From Stomorhina lunata (taxonomy: Eukaryota > Arthropoda > Insecta > Diptera > Rhiniidae), in the NCBI GenBank assembly GCA_933228675.1, contig OW121744.1:115219600-115283599 (forward strand): a DNA stretch of 64,000 nucleotides, read 5' to 3'. This document shows, in pieces, positions 33,186-46,690 of this stretch. The stretch's first letter is position 1. Every line of letters begins with the position of its first letter. The notes under the pieces were generated by a model. That model was not told where the DNA came from. It worked only from the letters and a program-made list of their open reading frames with translations, and made no database searches. The position numbers and the translations under genes are program-made.

Positions 33186-33530
33186 ATATTGAGTCTATTT
33201 ATTATGGATCTACTTATGATATTCAAAATAAGTCGGAGTATGAGAAAATTTAGTATGACTGTGAAACTTTTTAGTCTACCCCTGAAACTTTTAAGTCCAT
33301 GTATGATATAAATAAGAGATAATTGAGTATGAGACGACGGAGTCTGAGTTCGACAGTTTGTTGTGAGTTGATGACTATTTGGTATAAGTATGACACTATT
33401 CGTTCTCATTCTTAAACTGTTTAGTTTTACTTTGAAACCCTCCTTTCTATGTTTGAACCCATTTAGTCTAAGTTTTAATAAAATAAGGTAAAATATAAGT
33501 CTATTTAGTCTGAGATTGAAATATTTTCTA
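33186..33530 (+). repeat. Very diverged ~20-30-bp repeat
   Basis: Loose recurrences of TTTAGTCTGAGTTTGAAAC-like sequence (GAGTATGAGAAAATTTAGTA, CTGTGAAACTTTTTAGTCTA, TTTAGTCTGAGATTGAAATA). Periodicity is visible but no clean unit can be drawn. Confidence 0.35.
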
Positions 33531-34406
33531 TAGAAAATCTCTTTTATTTTAAACTTTAACCTTTATGTTTTAAATCCTTAAAAAATAATTTAATCTTCTT
33601 TCTTTTAGGTAAAAAAATCCCAAAAAATTTTCTAGTCATAATAACTCAACATAAAAAATGCTTACAAGGCAAAAAATCTAGCAAATTGCCAAAGAAAACC
33701 TAAGTTTTTTTGCAACCCAACAAATTCTTGGGTGGCTATTCGTCCGTCCGTCTGGTTGGTTGGATAAATGTCTAGTTCCATAATAAATGAACAGAAAACG
33801 CTTCATCTTAGGAAAATTACTCATATTCTAAGAACTCAAGGAAAAAAATGGCTTAAAATGAAAAAGTAAAAAAATATGCTAAAATAAGTAAAAAGAAATA
33901 AAATATGATTTGAACATCATTAATTTCATGCTACAATGAAATAAAAACCTTTCTTTCAAATTTTAGCAATTTTAGACATAATTTCTTTTCTTTATTTTCC
34001 ACTTTTTTTTAAGGAAAAGTGATAAAATGGCAAAAAGAAGGAAATTTGAAAATTTGAGTTATTTAAGACTTTGCTCTTGATACTTACAGGCAAATTTATC
34101 ATATATAAGAGGTATCCTTGTCACCATTTTAATAATTGTCAAGTAATTTAAATCAAACTTGAAAAGGACGAAAGAGTTGAAGGGAAAGTGTGAGTAAGTA
34201 AGAAAAAGGAAGTAAATAAATGATGGAAATTGTTATGCCAATGGCATGATTTATTGAAACAATTCTACAAAACTAATGATTAAAACCCTTTTTCCCTTGT
34301 AGTTTCCTTTTTTTACAAGGAATTTCTCAAGTTCTTTTTTTATAGCCAAAAGCTCTATGAATATTTTGTGGATTTGTACAATTCTAAAATGTTTGTTTGG
34401 TGGTAG
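33531..34406. other. Unannotated stretch
   Basis: AT-rich; one short CTATAG relic at about 33525-33537 and TCCGTCCGTCTGGTTGGTTG near 33750. No gene seen. Confidence 0.5.
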
Positions 34407-34415
34407 ACAGTGGGA
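34407..34415 (+). repeat. Left inverted repeat bracketing array M
   Basis: ACAGTGGGA, exact inverse of TCCCACTGT at 36035-36043. Confidence 0.4.
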
Positions 34416-34424
34416 CCATTAAAA

Positions 34425-36016
34425 AATTTTAAGACAGAAAATTTTTTATAGAAAACTTTCTGTAGAAAATTTTAACACCGAAAATTTTCTTTAGAAAATT
34501 TTAGGACCGAAAATTTTCTTTAGAAAATTTTAACATCGAAAATTTTCTATAGAAAATTTTAACATAGAAAATTTTCTATAGAAAATTTTAACATCGAAAA
34601 TTTTCTATAGAAAATTTTAACATCGAAAATTTTCTATAGAAAATTTTAACATCGAAAATTTTCTATAAAAAAATTTTAACATCGAAAATTTTCTATTAAA
34701 AATTTTAACATCGAAAATTTTCTATAGAAAATTTTAACATCGAAAATTTTCTATAGAAAATTTTAACATCGAAAATTTTCTATAGAAAATTTTAACATCG
34801 AAAATTTTCTATAGAAAATTTTAACATCGAAAATTTTCTATAAAAAAATTTTAACATCGAAAATTTTCTATTAAAAATTTTAACATCGAAAATTTTCTAT
34901 AGAAAATTTTAACATCGAAAATTTTCTATAGAAAATTTTAACATCGAAAAGTTTTCTATAGAAAATTTTAACATCGAAAATTTTCTATAGAAAATTTTCT
35001 ATAGAAAATTTTAACATCGAAAATTTTCTATAGAAAATTTTAACATCGAAAATTTTCTTTAGAAAATTTTAACATCGAAAATTTTCTATAGAAAATTTTA
35101 ACATCGAAAATTTTCTATAGAAAATTTTAACATAAAAAATTTTCTATATAAAATTCTAACATCAAAAATTTTATATAGAAAATTTTAGCATCAAAAATTT
35201 TCTATAGAAAATTTTTACATCGAAAATTTTCTATAGAAAATTTTTACATCGAAAATTTTCTATAGAAAATTTTTACATCGAAAATTTTCTATAGAAAATT
35301 TTAACATCGAAAATTTTCTATAGAAAATTTTAACATCGAAAATTTTCTATAGAAAATTTTAACATCGAAAATTTTCTATAGAAAATTTTAACATCGAAAA
35401 TTTTTTATAGAAAATTTTAACATCGAAAATTTTCTATAGAAAATTTTAACATCGAAAATTTTCTATAGAAAATTTTAACATCGAAAATTTTCTATAGAAA
35501 ATTTTAACATCGAAAATTTTCTATAGAAAATTTTAACATCGAAAATTTTCTATAGAAAATTTTAACAATGAAAATTTTCTGTAGAAAATTTTAACAATGA
35601 AAATTTTCTGTAGAAAATTTTAACATCGAAAATTTTTTATAGAAAATTTTAACATCGAAAATTTTCTATAGAAAATTTTAACATCGAAAATTTTCTATGG
35701 AAAATTTTAACATCGAAAATTTTCTATGGAAAATTTTAACATCGAAAATTTTCTATAGAAAATTTTAACATCGAAAATTTTCTATAGAAAATTTTAACAT
35801 CGAAAATTTTCTATAGAAAATTTTAACATCGAAAATTTTCTATAAAAAATTTTAACATCGAAAAATTTCTATAGAAAATTTTAATATCGAAAATTTTCTA
35901 TAAAAAATTTTAACATAGAAAATTTTCTATAGAAAATTTTAACATCGAAAATTTTCTGTAGAAAATTTTAATACCGAAAATTTTAACATCGAAAATTTTC
36001 TATAGAAAATTTTCTC
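34425..36016 (+). repeat. CTATAG array M: 29-bp units, spacer TTTTAACATCGAAAA
   Basis: About 55 units of core TTTTCTATAGAAAA plus a 15-bp spacer, the first array with the 29-bp period. A six-unit pattern (CTATAAAAAAATT then CTATTAAAAATT) is duplicated with ~175-bp offset at 34661 and 34836. Subtypes with CTGTAG plus ACAATG, and CTATGG, occur in adjacent pairs near 35580 and 35695. These are signs of unequal exchange in short blocks. Confidence 0.95.
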
Positions 36017-36034
36017 TGGGAAATCTCTGTTTAA

Positions 36035-36043
36035 TCCCACTGT
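36035..36043 (-). repeat. Right inverted repeat bracketing array M
   Basis: TCCCACTGT, exact inverse of 34407-34415, about 20 bp beyond the last unit. Nine bases is short, but ends with CAGTGGG are typical of small DNA transposons. Confidence 0.4.
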
Positions 36044-36751
36044 TAGCTTCTAGGAAAGAACTAATTTGTTCTTTCTCCTGCCTTTTATTTGGAATCGTTT
36101 CTTTCTTTTTTTTTGTTGTCATTTGTGCACTTACCCAGAGATTCATTAGTTTTCCTAATGTAAAATCATTTATTACAAAATTTTTCGTCAATAAAACTTT
36201 GAATCTTTTGGCAATAATGAATAAAATGAAATGCAGAAAAAAAGAAATACAGTTTGCCTGGCTTTTAATACCACTTTCCGCCTTCATACTCTATCCCTTT
36301 CGTCTTTTCTATCTCTTTCTACTGGTTCTTGATGATTGTTTAAATAAAGGAAACGGAAATTTGCCGCCGGAAGTTGGATGCGAGTCTAAAATTGTGTTTG
36401 TTTTTTCGTTTTTGAACAAAAAAAACTTAAATTCTTTTTTCATTTATTCCTTTCATTTGCATTGAAATAAAAATAAAACAGAAGGAAACTCATTTACATG
36501 CTACTAAAAATTTATAACAAATAAAATGTTGGGTTCAGCAAAAAAAAAAAAAAAATTGAAGGGAAAAACGCCAAAAATCCTTTAAAATATTTTTTAAGAT
36601 AAATGATTGAATAAAATGACTGAAGTGAATGAATATTTGGTGTGAGAACTAAAAATGAAGTTGAGTTGGTGGAATTCAATATTTGCTTCAATCGGAATGA
36701 ATTTTAAACTTTAGCCAAATAAGCATTTTTGAAGGAAACAAGAAAAACTTT
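36044..36751. other. Gap between arrays M and N
   Basis: Two overlapping open frames (36000-36287 minus, 36199-36465 plus) lack recognisable domains. A somewhat GC-richer patch, TTTGCCGCCGGAAGTTGGAT, sits at 36360-36379. Nothing assigned. Confidence 0.45.
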
Positions 36752-38573
36752 AAAAAATTTTAACACCGAAAATTTTCTATAAAAATTTTTAACACCAAAA
36801 ATTTTCTATAAAAATTTTTCTGTAAAAATTTTGACACCGAAAAATTTCTATAAAAAATTTTAACACTGAAAATTTTCTATAAAAATTTTAACACCGAAAA
36901 TTTTCTATAAAAATTTTAACACCGAAATTTTTCTGTAAAAATTTTGACACCGAAAAATTTCTATAAAAAATTTTAACACCGAAATTTTTCTATAAAAATT
37001 TTAACACCGAAAATTTTCTATAAAAAATTTTAACACCGAAAATTTTCTATAAAAAATTTTTACACCGAAAATTTTCTATAAAAAATTTTAACACCGAAAA
37101 TTTTCTATAAAAAATTTTAATACCGAAAATTTTCTATAAAAAATTTTAACACCGAAAATTTTTTATAAAAAATTTGAACTCCAAAAATTTTATCATCGAA
37201 AATTTTCGATACAAAATTTTAGAACCGAAAATTTTCTATAGAAAATTTTAACACCGAAAATTATAACATCGAAAATTTTTATATAAAAATTTTAAGACCG
37301 AAAATTTTCTATAAAAAATTTTAACACCGAAAATTTATTATCATAAAATTTTACACCGAAAATTTTCTATAAAAAATTTTAACACGGAAAATTTTCTATA
37401 AAAAATTTTAACACCGAAAATTTTCTATAAAAAATTTTAACACCGAAAATTTTCTATAAAAAATTTTAACACCGAAAATTTTCTATAAAAAATTTGAACA
37501 CCGAAAATTTTCTATAAAAAATTTTAACACCGAAAATTTTCTATAAAAAATTTTAACACCGAAAATTTTCTATAAAAAATTTTAACACCGAAAATTTTCT
37601 ATAAAAAATTTTAACACCGAAAATTTTCTATAAAAAATTTTAACACCGAAAATTTTCTATAAAAAATTTTAACACCGAAAATTTTCTATAAAAAATTTTA
37701 ACACCGAAAATTTTCTATAAAAAATTTTAACACCGAAAATTTTCTATCAAATTTTTTAACACCGAAAATTTATTATCATAAATTTTTACACCGAAAGTTT
37801 TCTTTAAAAAATTTTTACACCGAAAATTTTTTAATAAAAAATTTTAACACCGAAAATTTTCTATAAAAAATTTTAACACCGAAAATTTTCTATAAAAAAT
37901 TTTAACACCGAAAATTTTCTATAAAAAATTTTAACACCGAAAATTTTCTATAAAAAATTTTAACACCGAAAATTTTCTATAAAAAATTTTAACACCGAAA
38001 ATTTTCTATATAAAATTTTAACACCGAAAATTTTCTATATAAAATTTTAACACCGAAAATTTTCTATAAAAAATTTTAACATCGTAAATTTTCTATAGAA
38101 AATTTTAACACCGAAAATTTTCTATAGAAAATTTAACAACAAAAATTTTCTATAAGAAATTTTAACTCCGATAATTTTCTATAAAAAATTTTAACACTAA
38201 AAATTTTCTATAAGAAATTTTAACTCCGAAAATTTTCTATAAAAAATTTCAACATCGAAAATTTTCTATGAAAAATTTTAAAACCAAAAATTTTCTAAAA
38301 AAAATTTTAACACCGAAAATTTTCTATAAAAAATTTTTGCATCGAAAATTTTCTATAAAAAATTTAACACCGAAAATTTTCTATAAAAAATTTTAACACC
38401 GAAAATTTTCTATAAAAAATTTTAACACCGAAAATTTTCTATAAAAAATTTTAACACCGAAAATTTTCTTTAAAAAATTTTAACACCGAAAATTTTCTAT
38501 AAAAAATTTTTACATCGAAAATTTTCTATAAAAAAATTTAACACCAAAAATTTTCTACAAAAAAATTTTGAGA
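36752..38573 (+). repeat. CTATAA array N: 29-bp units, core palindrome broken
   Basis: Spacer TTTTAACACCGAAAA as in array S, but the core reads TTTTCTATAAAAAA in the great majority of ~60 units, a fixed G-to-A change that destroys the palindrome. Only a handful (for example at 37230, 38093 and 38122) keep CTATAG. Two units with TTTATTATCATAAA at about 37336 and 37770 are copies of one mutated block. Confidence 0.95.
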
Positions 38574-40095
38574 AAAAGCATTTAAGTTGAATCTTAGTTA
38601 AAAGCTTTTTTATAGAATTTGTTTTTGAAAAAACTTTTCTATACAAATTCCTATTTGTATCGAAAAGGAAGGGAGATTTTGCTTTAACTTTCTGTGAAAG
38701 CTTTGTGTGAAAGCTTTTGTATTGATTTTGTTATTGAAAGCTTTTTTGTTTATTGGGTTATTAGCCTTTTAAAAAAGGCAAACTCAATTCAAATTGATTG
38801 TTGTGTCAATAGTTTGTCACTCTTGAAAGATTTTTCTTTTGTTAAATGAAAATAATTGCAATAGGAGGAGGAGGGGGAGTAGAAGAAACGTATAATTTAT
38901 TATTTTAAATAAAGTTTAATGTTTGTAATTTCTTTTATTGCCAAAATTTATTGTTTTCAAGTGGTGATTAATATTTTCATTTAATATTTAACATTTGTTT
39001 AAAAAGGCAAAAAGATAAATAAATAAATAAATTTAAGATAAAGCTTTAAAGCCTGAATATTTAAAATGTAATTTTGGAAAACTTTGATGTGGAGCATTAA
39101 AGGACTTTGTTGTCCTGTTGCTTTATTGGGTTTTATTGTGATTGGAAATCTGATTTTAATTTTTCTTTTCTCGATTTTTGTTGCCAGTTATTTATAACTT
39201 AATTTCGAACACCTCTTCACTAGTAATTTATTTATTTTTTTTCTCGGTGCAAGCAATTTTTTATTAACACAAACAAATCTTTATTTTTTGATTGCAAAAA
39301 AAGAACAGAAAAACACACAACCAATAAATAAGTGGGAGGGGGAAAAACGATGAAAATGAAAGAAAAATCCACATTGTTTTTTGGTTTGTATCCCTCAATA
39401 AACCAAAAAAGAAAAAAGTATAAAATAAATTTATTTGTATACAAAAGTTTGAACATTGTTGATTGGTTTATGTGGCTAAAGCAGAGACGGCGAAGAAAAG
39501 GGGCGCAACACTAAAGCTTTTTCTCTTAAATGTACTTAAAGTAAAGGTAAAGCTTAATATCTTATAGAGTCCAACCAAATTCCTGGTAATAAAAGCTTTT
39601 AGAATCTCTTGAAATAGCCCCCTTTTCTACCCCGCCTTTCCCTTATAGAGTTCATAATATTATGAATAAATTCATAAAATTTATTTGTTTCTTGTTTTTC
39701 CTATATCATTTTTGTTATTAGTGGAAATAAATAACTTTACTTTGAATTTTTTTTTTTTTTTGTTAAGAGAAATTTATGTTGAATTGCTTTTTTAACACTT
39801 GTTCGCTGGCCATAAAACAAACATCATCTTCTCCTAACAACCGGAAAACAAAAATGAACTACAAAACAAATAAAAGTGTTAAAAATTGTGGAAGAAGTGT
39901 GAGTGCTTGGAAGCTTTTGTATAATCACCGAACACCCCCATCTACTCTGCGGGACATTTCATTGAAGTTGGCGTTAAAACACAAAAACAAAAGGAAAAGA
40001 ATTAACAAGTTAATTGTTCGAATAAAAAAACATTGTTTATTTTCAGGTGTTTATAAAATATTCAGGCAGAAAAATAGATGGACTGAAATCAGGTA
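38574..40095. other. Gap between arrays N and O
   Basis: A few worn AAAGCTTTT relics at 38600-38740. Otherwise AT-rich. The 106-codon frame at 39776-40096 is Lys/Asn/Arg-rich and unrecognised; I do not call it a gene. Confidence 0.45.
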
Positions 40096-41850
40096 GATAA
40101 AGCTTTTTCTTAGAAAATCTTGAAAGAAGAGCTTTTGTATTCTTGAAGACAAATATTTTATATCATAAATCCTAATAAAGAAGCTTTCATTTAAAAAACA
40201 ATAACAGATAAGCTTTTCTAAATCAAGTGAAAAGCTTTTCTATAAAAAATTTTTTAAAGAAAAGCTATTGTATAGAAAATCTTAAAGGATAAACTTTTCT
40301 AATAAAAATCTTAGTAGAAAAGCTCTTCTATACAATTTCTTAATGACTTCTTCATTAATTTAAAATTTTATTAAAGTCATTTTTCTGTTCAAAATTTTAA
40401 TGGAGAAGCTTTTTTATAGAAAATCTTAACAAAGAAGCTATTCTCCAATAAATGCTAAAAGAGAACCTTTTTTGTAAAAATATAAATGAAGGAGCTTTTT
40501 TCTGAAAAGTATTTAGAAAATCTTAATAGAGAAGCTTTTTCCTTAAAAATCCTTATTTTAAAGCTTTTCTATAGAAAATCTCAACAGGGAAGCTTTTTAT
40601 TAAAAATCCTAAAACATAAGCTTTTCTTAAGAAAATCTTAATAGAGAAGCTTTTCTCTCGAAAATCTTAAAAAATAAGCTTTTCTATAGAAAATCTTAAT
40701 AAAGAAGCTTTTATGTAGAAAATCTTTATAAAGAAGCTTTTATGTAGAAAATCTTTCTAAAGAAAATCTTAATAAAGAAACTTTTTTATAGAAAATCTTA
40801 ATAGAGAAGCTTTTCTATAAAAAATCTTAATAGAAAAGATTTTTTATAGAAAATCTTAATATAGAAGCTTTTCTGTAGAAAATCTCAACAGAGAAGCTTT
40901 TCTGTAGAAAATCTCAACAGAGAAGCTTTTCTAAAGAAACTCTCAATAGAGAAGCTTTTATAAAGAAAATCTTAATAGAGAAGCATTTCTAAAGAAAATC
41001 TCAATAGAGAAGCTTTTCTATAGAAAATCTTAAAAGAGAAGCTTTTCTCTCGAAAATCTTAATAGATAATCTTTTCTATAGAAAATCTCAAGAGAGAAGC
41101 TTTTCTATAGAAGATCTGAATAGAGAAGCTTTTCTATAAACAATCTTAAGAAAAAAGGTTTCTATAGAAAATCTTAATAGACAAGCTTTTCTAAAGAAAA
41201 TCTCAATAGAGAAGCTTTTCAATAGAAAATCTTAATAGAGAAGCTTTTCTCTCGAAAATCTTAATAGAAAATCTTTTCTATAGAAAATCTCAATAGAGAA
41301 GCTTTTCTATAGTAGATCTGAATATAGAAGCTTTTCTATAGAAAATCTTAATGAGAAGCTTTTCTAAAGAAAATCTCAATAGAAAAGCTTTTCTATATAA
41401 AATCTTAATAAAAGCTATAGAAAATCTTAAGAAAAAAGCTTTTCTATAAAAAATGTCAATAAAGAAGCTTTTCAATAGAAAATCTTAATAGAGAAGCTTT
41501 TCAATAGAAAATCTTAATAGAGAAGCTTTTCAATAGAAAATCTTAATAGAGAAGCTTTTTTATAGAAAATCTTAATAGAGAAGCTTTTCTACAGAAAATC
41601 TCAATAGAGAAGCTTTTCAATCGAAAATCTTAATGTTGAAGCTTCTCTGTACAAAATCTATATAGAAAAACTGTTCTGTAAAAAATCTCATCATAGTTGC
41701 TTTCCTATAATAACACTTGATGGAGTTTTTCTGTAAAATAAAGCTTAATAAAGAGCTTTTCTTTATAAAATCATAGTAAAGAAGCTTTTTGTTGTACAAA
41801 ATCTTAATAAATAATGTTTTGTAAAGAAGCTTTTTTGTAGAAAATCCAAA
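40096..41850 (+). repeat. CTATAG array O: 29-bp units, spacer TCTTAATAGAGAAGC
   Basis: About 60 moderately diverged units of core TTTTCTATAGAAAA plus a 15-bp spacer; AAGCTTTTCTATAGAAAATC is the most constant stretch. A ~190-bp block (CTCTCGAAAATCTTAATAGA, CTCAATAGAGAAGC order) is duplicated near 41040 and 41250. Faces array P across about 460 bp. Confidence 0.95.
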
Positions 41851-42305
41851 TACCATGACAACATTTTCTTTACATAATGAACTTCCCTTGACATAAAACT
41901 TTTTTGCTAGTGTCAACATTTAACTTTAAACAAGATCAAAAGACAAAAGTTTTTTTTATGTCTTTAAAATGAAATATTTAATTAAAATGTTTTTTCCAGC
42001 TTCTGACTGTTAATTGTAACTATTTATTAATAAATATTTTAATTGCAAAAATTAAATTGTAGAATATTCCTTCAAACTGGAAAAAGATGACAAAATGAAG
42101 GTGAGAAAAAAAGGAAAAAGTTTCAGTCTTTTTTTCTTTTCTCTGCTAAAATGGAAAGAAAATTTGTTGGTGCAGAAGTAGCAGTTTTGGAATTAATTAG
42201 AAATGTTGCAAGTTGATACTTTTTAGTAATAATTAGTGCACAGTGGGGAGAGAGAAAGAGAAACTTGGAAGTTTTTTTATTAAATGTTTTTTTTTTTTAA
42301 ACAAA
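41851..42305. other. Loop between inverted arrays O and P
   Basis: AT-rich, no gene. CAGTGGGGAGAGAGAAAGAG at 42241 is the only compositional departure. Confidence 0.45.
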
Positions 42306-43655
42306 AGGTTCTTTTAGATAATTTTGTAAAGAATAGCTTTTCCGTGAGAATTGTATATGGAAAAGCTTTTACTATATATTTTTAATGAAGATTTTAAATG
42401 AATAAGTTGTTTTTATTAAGATTTTCTGCAGAAAAGCTTTTTTATTAACATTTTTTTATTGAAATGATTTTCCATAGAAAAGCTTTTCTGTTAAAATATT
42501 CTATAGAAAAGCTTTTATATAATGGTTTTTTATAAGAAAGCTCTTGTGTTAAGAAAAGCTTTGTCTTTGAGATTTTCTACAAAAGAGCTTTTTGTTAATC
42601 TTTTCTATAGAAAAGTTTTTCTGTTAAGGTTTTCTATGAAAAAGATTTTAATTTAAGATAATGTTTTTTATAGAAAAGATTTTCTATTAAAAAGCTTTTA
42701 ATTTAAGATTTTCTATAAAAAATTTTCTGTTAAGAATTTCGATATAAAAGCTTTTTTGTTAAGATTTTCTATAGAAAAGCTTTTATGTTAAGATTTTATA
42801 CAGAATAGCTTTACTGTTAAGATTTTCTATTGAAAAGATTTTCCATTAAGATTTTCTATAGAAGAGTTTTTCTGTTAAGATTTTTTATAAAAAGGCTTTT
42901 CTGTTACGATTTTTTATACAACAGCTTTTCTATTAATATTTCTTATAGAAAAGCTTTCCAATTTAGATTCTTGTTAAGATTTTCCATAGAAAAGCTTTTA
43001 TGTTAAGATTTTCTATAGAAAAGCTTTTTTGTTAAGATTTACTAAATAAAAGCTTTTCCGTTAAAATATTTTATAGAAAAACTTTTCTGTTTAGATTTTC
43101 TATAGGACAGCCTTTCTATTAAGATCTTCTGTAGAAAAGCTTTTTTTTTAAGATTTGCTATATAAAAGCTTTTGTGTTAAGATTTTCTATAGAAAAGCTT
43201 TTCTGTTATGAATTTCTATAGAAAAGCTTTTCAGTTAAAATTTTTTTATAGAAAAGCTTTGCTGTTTAGACTTTCTATAGCAAAGCTTTTCTTACAAGAT
43301 TTTTGATAAAAAAGCTTTTATGTTAAGATTTTTCATTAAAAAACTTTTCTGTTAAGATTTTTCACAGAAAAGCTTTGCTGTTAAGATTTTCGATAGAAAA
43401 GCTTTTCTGTAAAGATTTTTTTACAGAAAAGCTTTTCTGTTAAGATTTTCTATAGAAAAGCTTTCCTGTTAAGATTTTCTATAAAGCTTTTCTGTTAAGA
43501 TTTGATATAGAAAAGCTTTTTTCTTAAGATTTTCTATAGAAAAGCTTTTTTTTAAGATTTGCTATATAAAACCTTTTCTGTTAAGATATACTATAGAAGC
43601 GCTTTTCTTTTAAGATTCTCTATTGAAATATTTTATAGAAAAGCTTTTTTGTTTA
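42306..43655 (-). repeat. CTATAG array P: 29-bp units, inverse of array O
   Basis: On the plus strand: core TTTTCTATAGAAAA plus GCTTTTCTGTTAAGA, the reverse complement of the TCTTAACAGAGAAGC type. Units are worn but the period is clear throughout. Confidence 0.95.
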
Positions 43656-45080
43656 AATTATAAAAAACCGCTTGGATTCTGGGATGAGGAAATTTGTAAT
43701 CTTTTTGGCATCTTTGTCTTAATGCGGCAAAGCTTTTACCATGGGTAATTCTTCTTTTAAAACTCAAATTTAATTTTGATTTAATTTCATCCAACAGACA
43801 ACAAAGACCAATAAACCACTTGAGCAACCACTTTATCATTTTTCCACAGCTTTTTTGCCCTTTGTTGCCCTTTTCTCCTTGTGCACAATTTTCAATTTAT
43901 CCGAAAATTCTCCGGCTGCTTAACAGGACGAAATGCCATTAGAAAATAACTTTTCTAACAAAATTTCTAATTGCTTTGTGTTTTAATATCCTTAAACCAA
44001 TACCTGGAATTCAGCAGCAAAATGCCAACCGCAACTAAGTATCGTCTACTTTTTTCCAAAAAAATAAACGAAAAAGTTGTTTTTGTTTTTAAAGAAAATC
44101 TCATAAGCAAAGTAAAGGAAATTGCGAAAAACCCTTGGAAAATCTTAACAATTTTAACGCAAAAGCTAAAAAAATAAGAACAAATAAAGTGCAACACCTA
44201 CAATAACATCAACAACAATGAACAAGAAAATGAAAATAATATTAAATAAAATCAAAATGAAATGAAAGGAATTGAAAGGAGTCTTAGCAAAATGAAGGAA
44301 AGATTAAAGACAAACTGGTTGGAATGGAAGAGCATTAAAAATCACTACTTAACTAGAAATTGTTGTTAAGCTTCTTCTCGGGGCTCCTTAAGTATCCGCA
44401 AATCTTGCTCCTTTTTTCCTTCTCCTTGAAGACTTTTCTTTTAAATTTGCTAAACATTAAACGTCTAAAAGTTGCAGGGAAAAACAATTTTCCACCTTTT
44501 AGCTGCCATCATCTTACCAGGGAGCAGGGGCCTTAAGTCATTCAGTCAGTTCAGGAAAATATTGTATCAACAAAGGAACAATCAACAGAACTCATATACT
44601 CAGTCCCAATCGGAACCTAACAAGACAAGTCAAGCCAAACAGGCAAGTGCCAGCCATACTTCACCTCTATTTACTCATTGTATTTATTATATATTTTTCA
44701 TTTTTTTATTCCTTTCGTTTCTCCTCTCATTTTTGAAGCAGATTGTAAAACTTTACCTCGAGTTGGCTCGAGGGCGAAATGCACACAGAATAGTTGAAAA
44801 AAATTGAAGAAAATTGTGAAAAATAGAAACAAGTGACAGCAGCATTATGCCCTTTGGCTTCTTTCTTTGCTACGTTTTGTAGCAGCAACACTTGTTGCCA
44901 CATGAACTTTTGCCTTAAACCAGCATAAAAAATATTGGAAAAAAAACATAATATATACAAATTCTATGAAATAACTTTAAAAGAAAGTAGATCTTAAGAA
45001 TTTGATTAAATCTGTGACCAGAAATAGATTTAAATACTCGCTACACAATGCTACAGTTAAACACTTTTCTACGGGCGGGC
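43656..45080. other. Gap between arrays P and Q
   Basis: Richer in GC than other gaps in places (43655-43740, 44360-44430, 44500-44640, 44820-44920). Several 68-111-codon frames overlap on both strands; none shows a recognisable domain or a convincing pair of splice sites. Inr-like TCAGTCAGTTC lies at about 44538. Confidence 0.4.
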
Positions 45081-46690
45081 TTTTTTTAAGATTTTCTGAT
45101 CAAAAGCTTTTCTATAAACATTTTTTTTATAAAGAAAAAAGCTTCTCTGTAAAAGTTTTCTTCAGAAAAGCTTCCCTACTAGTATAAAGATTTTCAATAA
45201 AAAACCTCTATATAAAGAACTTCTAAAGAAAAGCTTATCTATTTAGATATTCTATCCAAAAGATTCTCTATAAAGATTTTCTTTAGTAGATTTTATATAG
45301 AAAAACTTCTTTATTAATCTTAATATTAAAAAGCTTTTCTGTTAAGATTTTCTTAAGAAAAACTTCTCTGTTGTAATTTTCTATAGAAAAGCTTTTCTGT
45401 TGAGATTTTCGATTGAAAAGCTTCTCTATTAAAATTGTCTATAGAAAAGCTTCTCTATTAAGATATTCTATAGAAAAGCTTTTCTGTTAAGATTTTCTCT
45501 AAAAAAGTTTATCCTTTAAGCTTTTGTATAGAAAAACTTCTTTGTTAATGTTTTATTTAAAAAAGCTTTTCTGTTAATATTTTTTATAAAAAAGCTTCTC
45601 TATTAAGATTTTCTAAAGAAAAGCTTATTTTTTGAGATTTACTGTAGAAAATATTTGCTGTTAAGATTTTTTATACAAAAGCTTTTTTGTTAAGATTTTC
45701 TTTAAAAAAGATTTTCTGTTAAAATGTCCTATAAAAAAGCTTCTCTTTTAAGATTTTCTATAAAAAATCCTCTCTGTTAAAATTTTCTATAGAAATGCTT
45801 CTCTGTTGTGATTTATTATAAAAAATCTTCTCTCTTAAGATTTAAAATAAAAAAGCTAAAATAAAAAAGATTTTCAACAGAAAAGCTTCAATGTTAAAAT
45901 TTTCTATAGAAAAGTTTCTTTGTTAAGACTTTCTTTAGAAAAGCTTCTCTGTTAAGAATTTCTATAGAAAAGCTTCACTGTTAAGATTTTCTATAGAAAA
46001 GCTTCTCTGTCCAGATTTCTATAGATAAGCTTTCTCTGTTAAGATTTTTTATAGAAAAGCTTATCTCTAAATATTTTCTGTAAAAAAGCTTTTCTGTTAA
46101 GATTTTCTGTAAAAAAGCTTTTCTGTTAAGTTTTTTTATAGAAATAATTCGTTGTTAAGATTTTCTGCTAAGATTACAAAAAAGCTTTTCTGTTAAGATT
46201 TTCTTTAAATAAACTTCTCTGTTAAGATTTTTTATTAAAAAGCTTCTCTGTTGTGATTTTCTATAAAAAAGCTTCTCTGTTGTTATTTTTAATAAAAAAG
46301 CTTCTATGTTAAGATTTTCTAAAAAAAGCTTTTCTATTGAGATTTTCTATAGAAAAGCTTCTCTGTTAATTTTTTCTATAGAAAAGTTCCCTGTTAAGAT
46401 TTTCTATAAAAAAGCTTTTGTTAAGATTTTCAATAGAAAAGCTTCTCTGTTTTAAGAAATGCTTCTCTATAAAGATTTTTAATTAAAAAGCCTTATTATG
46501 GAAATGTTCTGTCAAAAAGATTTTCTTTAGAAAAGCTTTTATATAAAGATTTTTTGTTAAATAGCTTCTCTACGAAAATTTCCTATAGAAAAGTTTCTTA
46601 ATAAAAATTTTCTGAAGAAAAACTTCTTTATAAAGATTTGGTTTACAAAATTTTTAAGAGTTAAGATTTTGTTTAATAAAGCTTTTTCCT
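45081..46690 (-). repeat. CTATAG array Q: 29-bp units, same orientation as array P
   Basis: On the plus strand: core TTTTCTATAGAAAA plus GCTTCTCTGTTAAGA. Strongly diverged at both ends, better conserved at 45350-46450. Faces array R across about 680 bp. Confidence 0.9.

Noticed and set aside
39776..40096. 106-codon plus-strand frame
   Set aside because: Lys/Asn/Arg-rich, no domain, no coding-like context; consistent with chance in AT-rich DNA.
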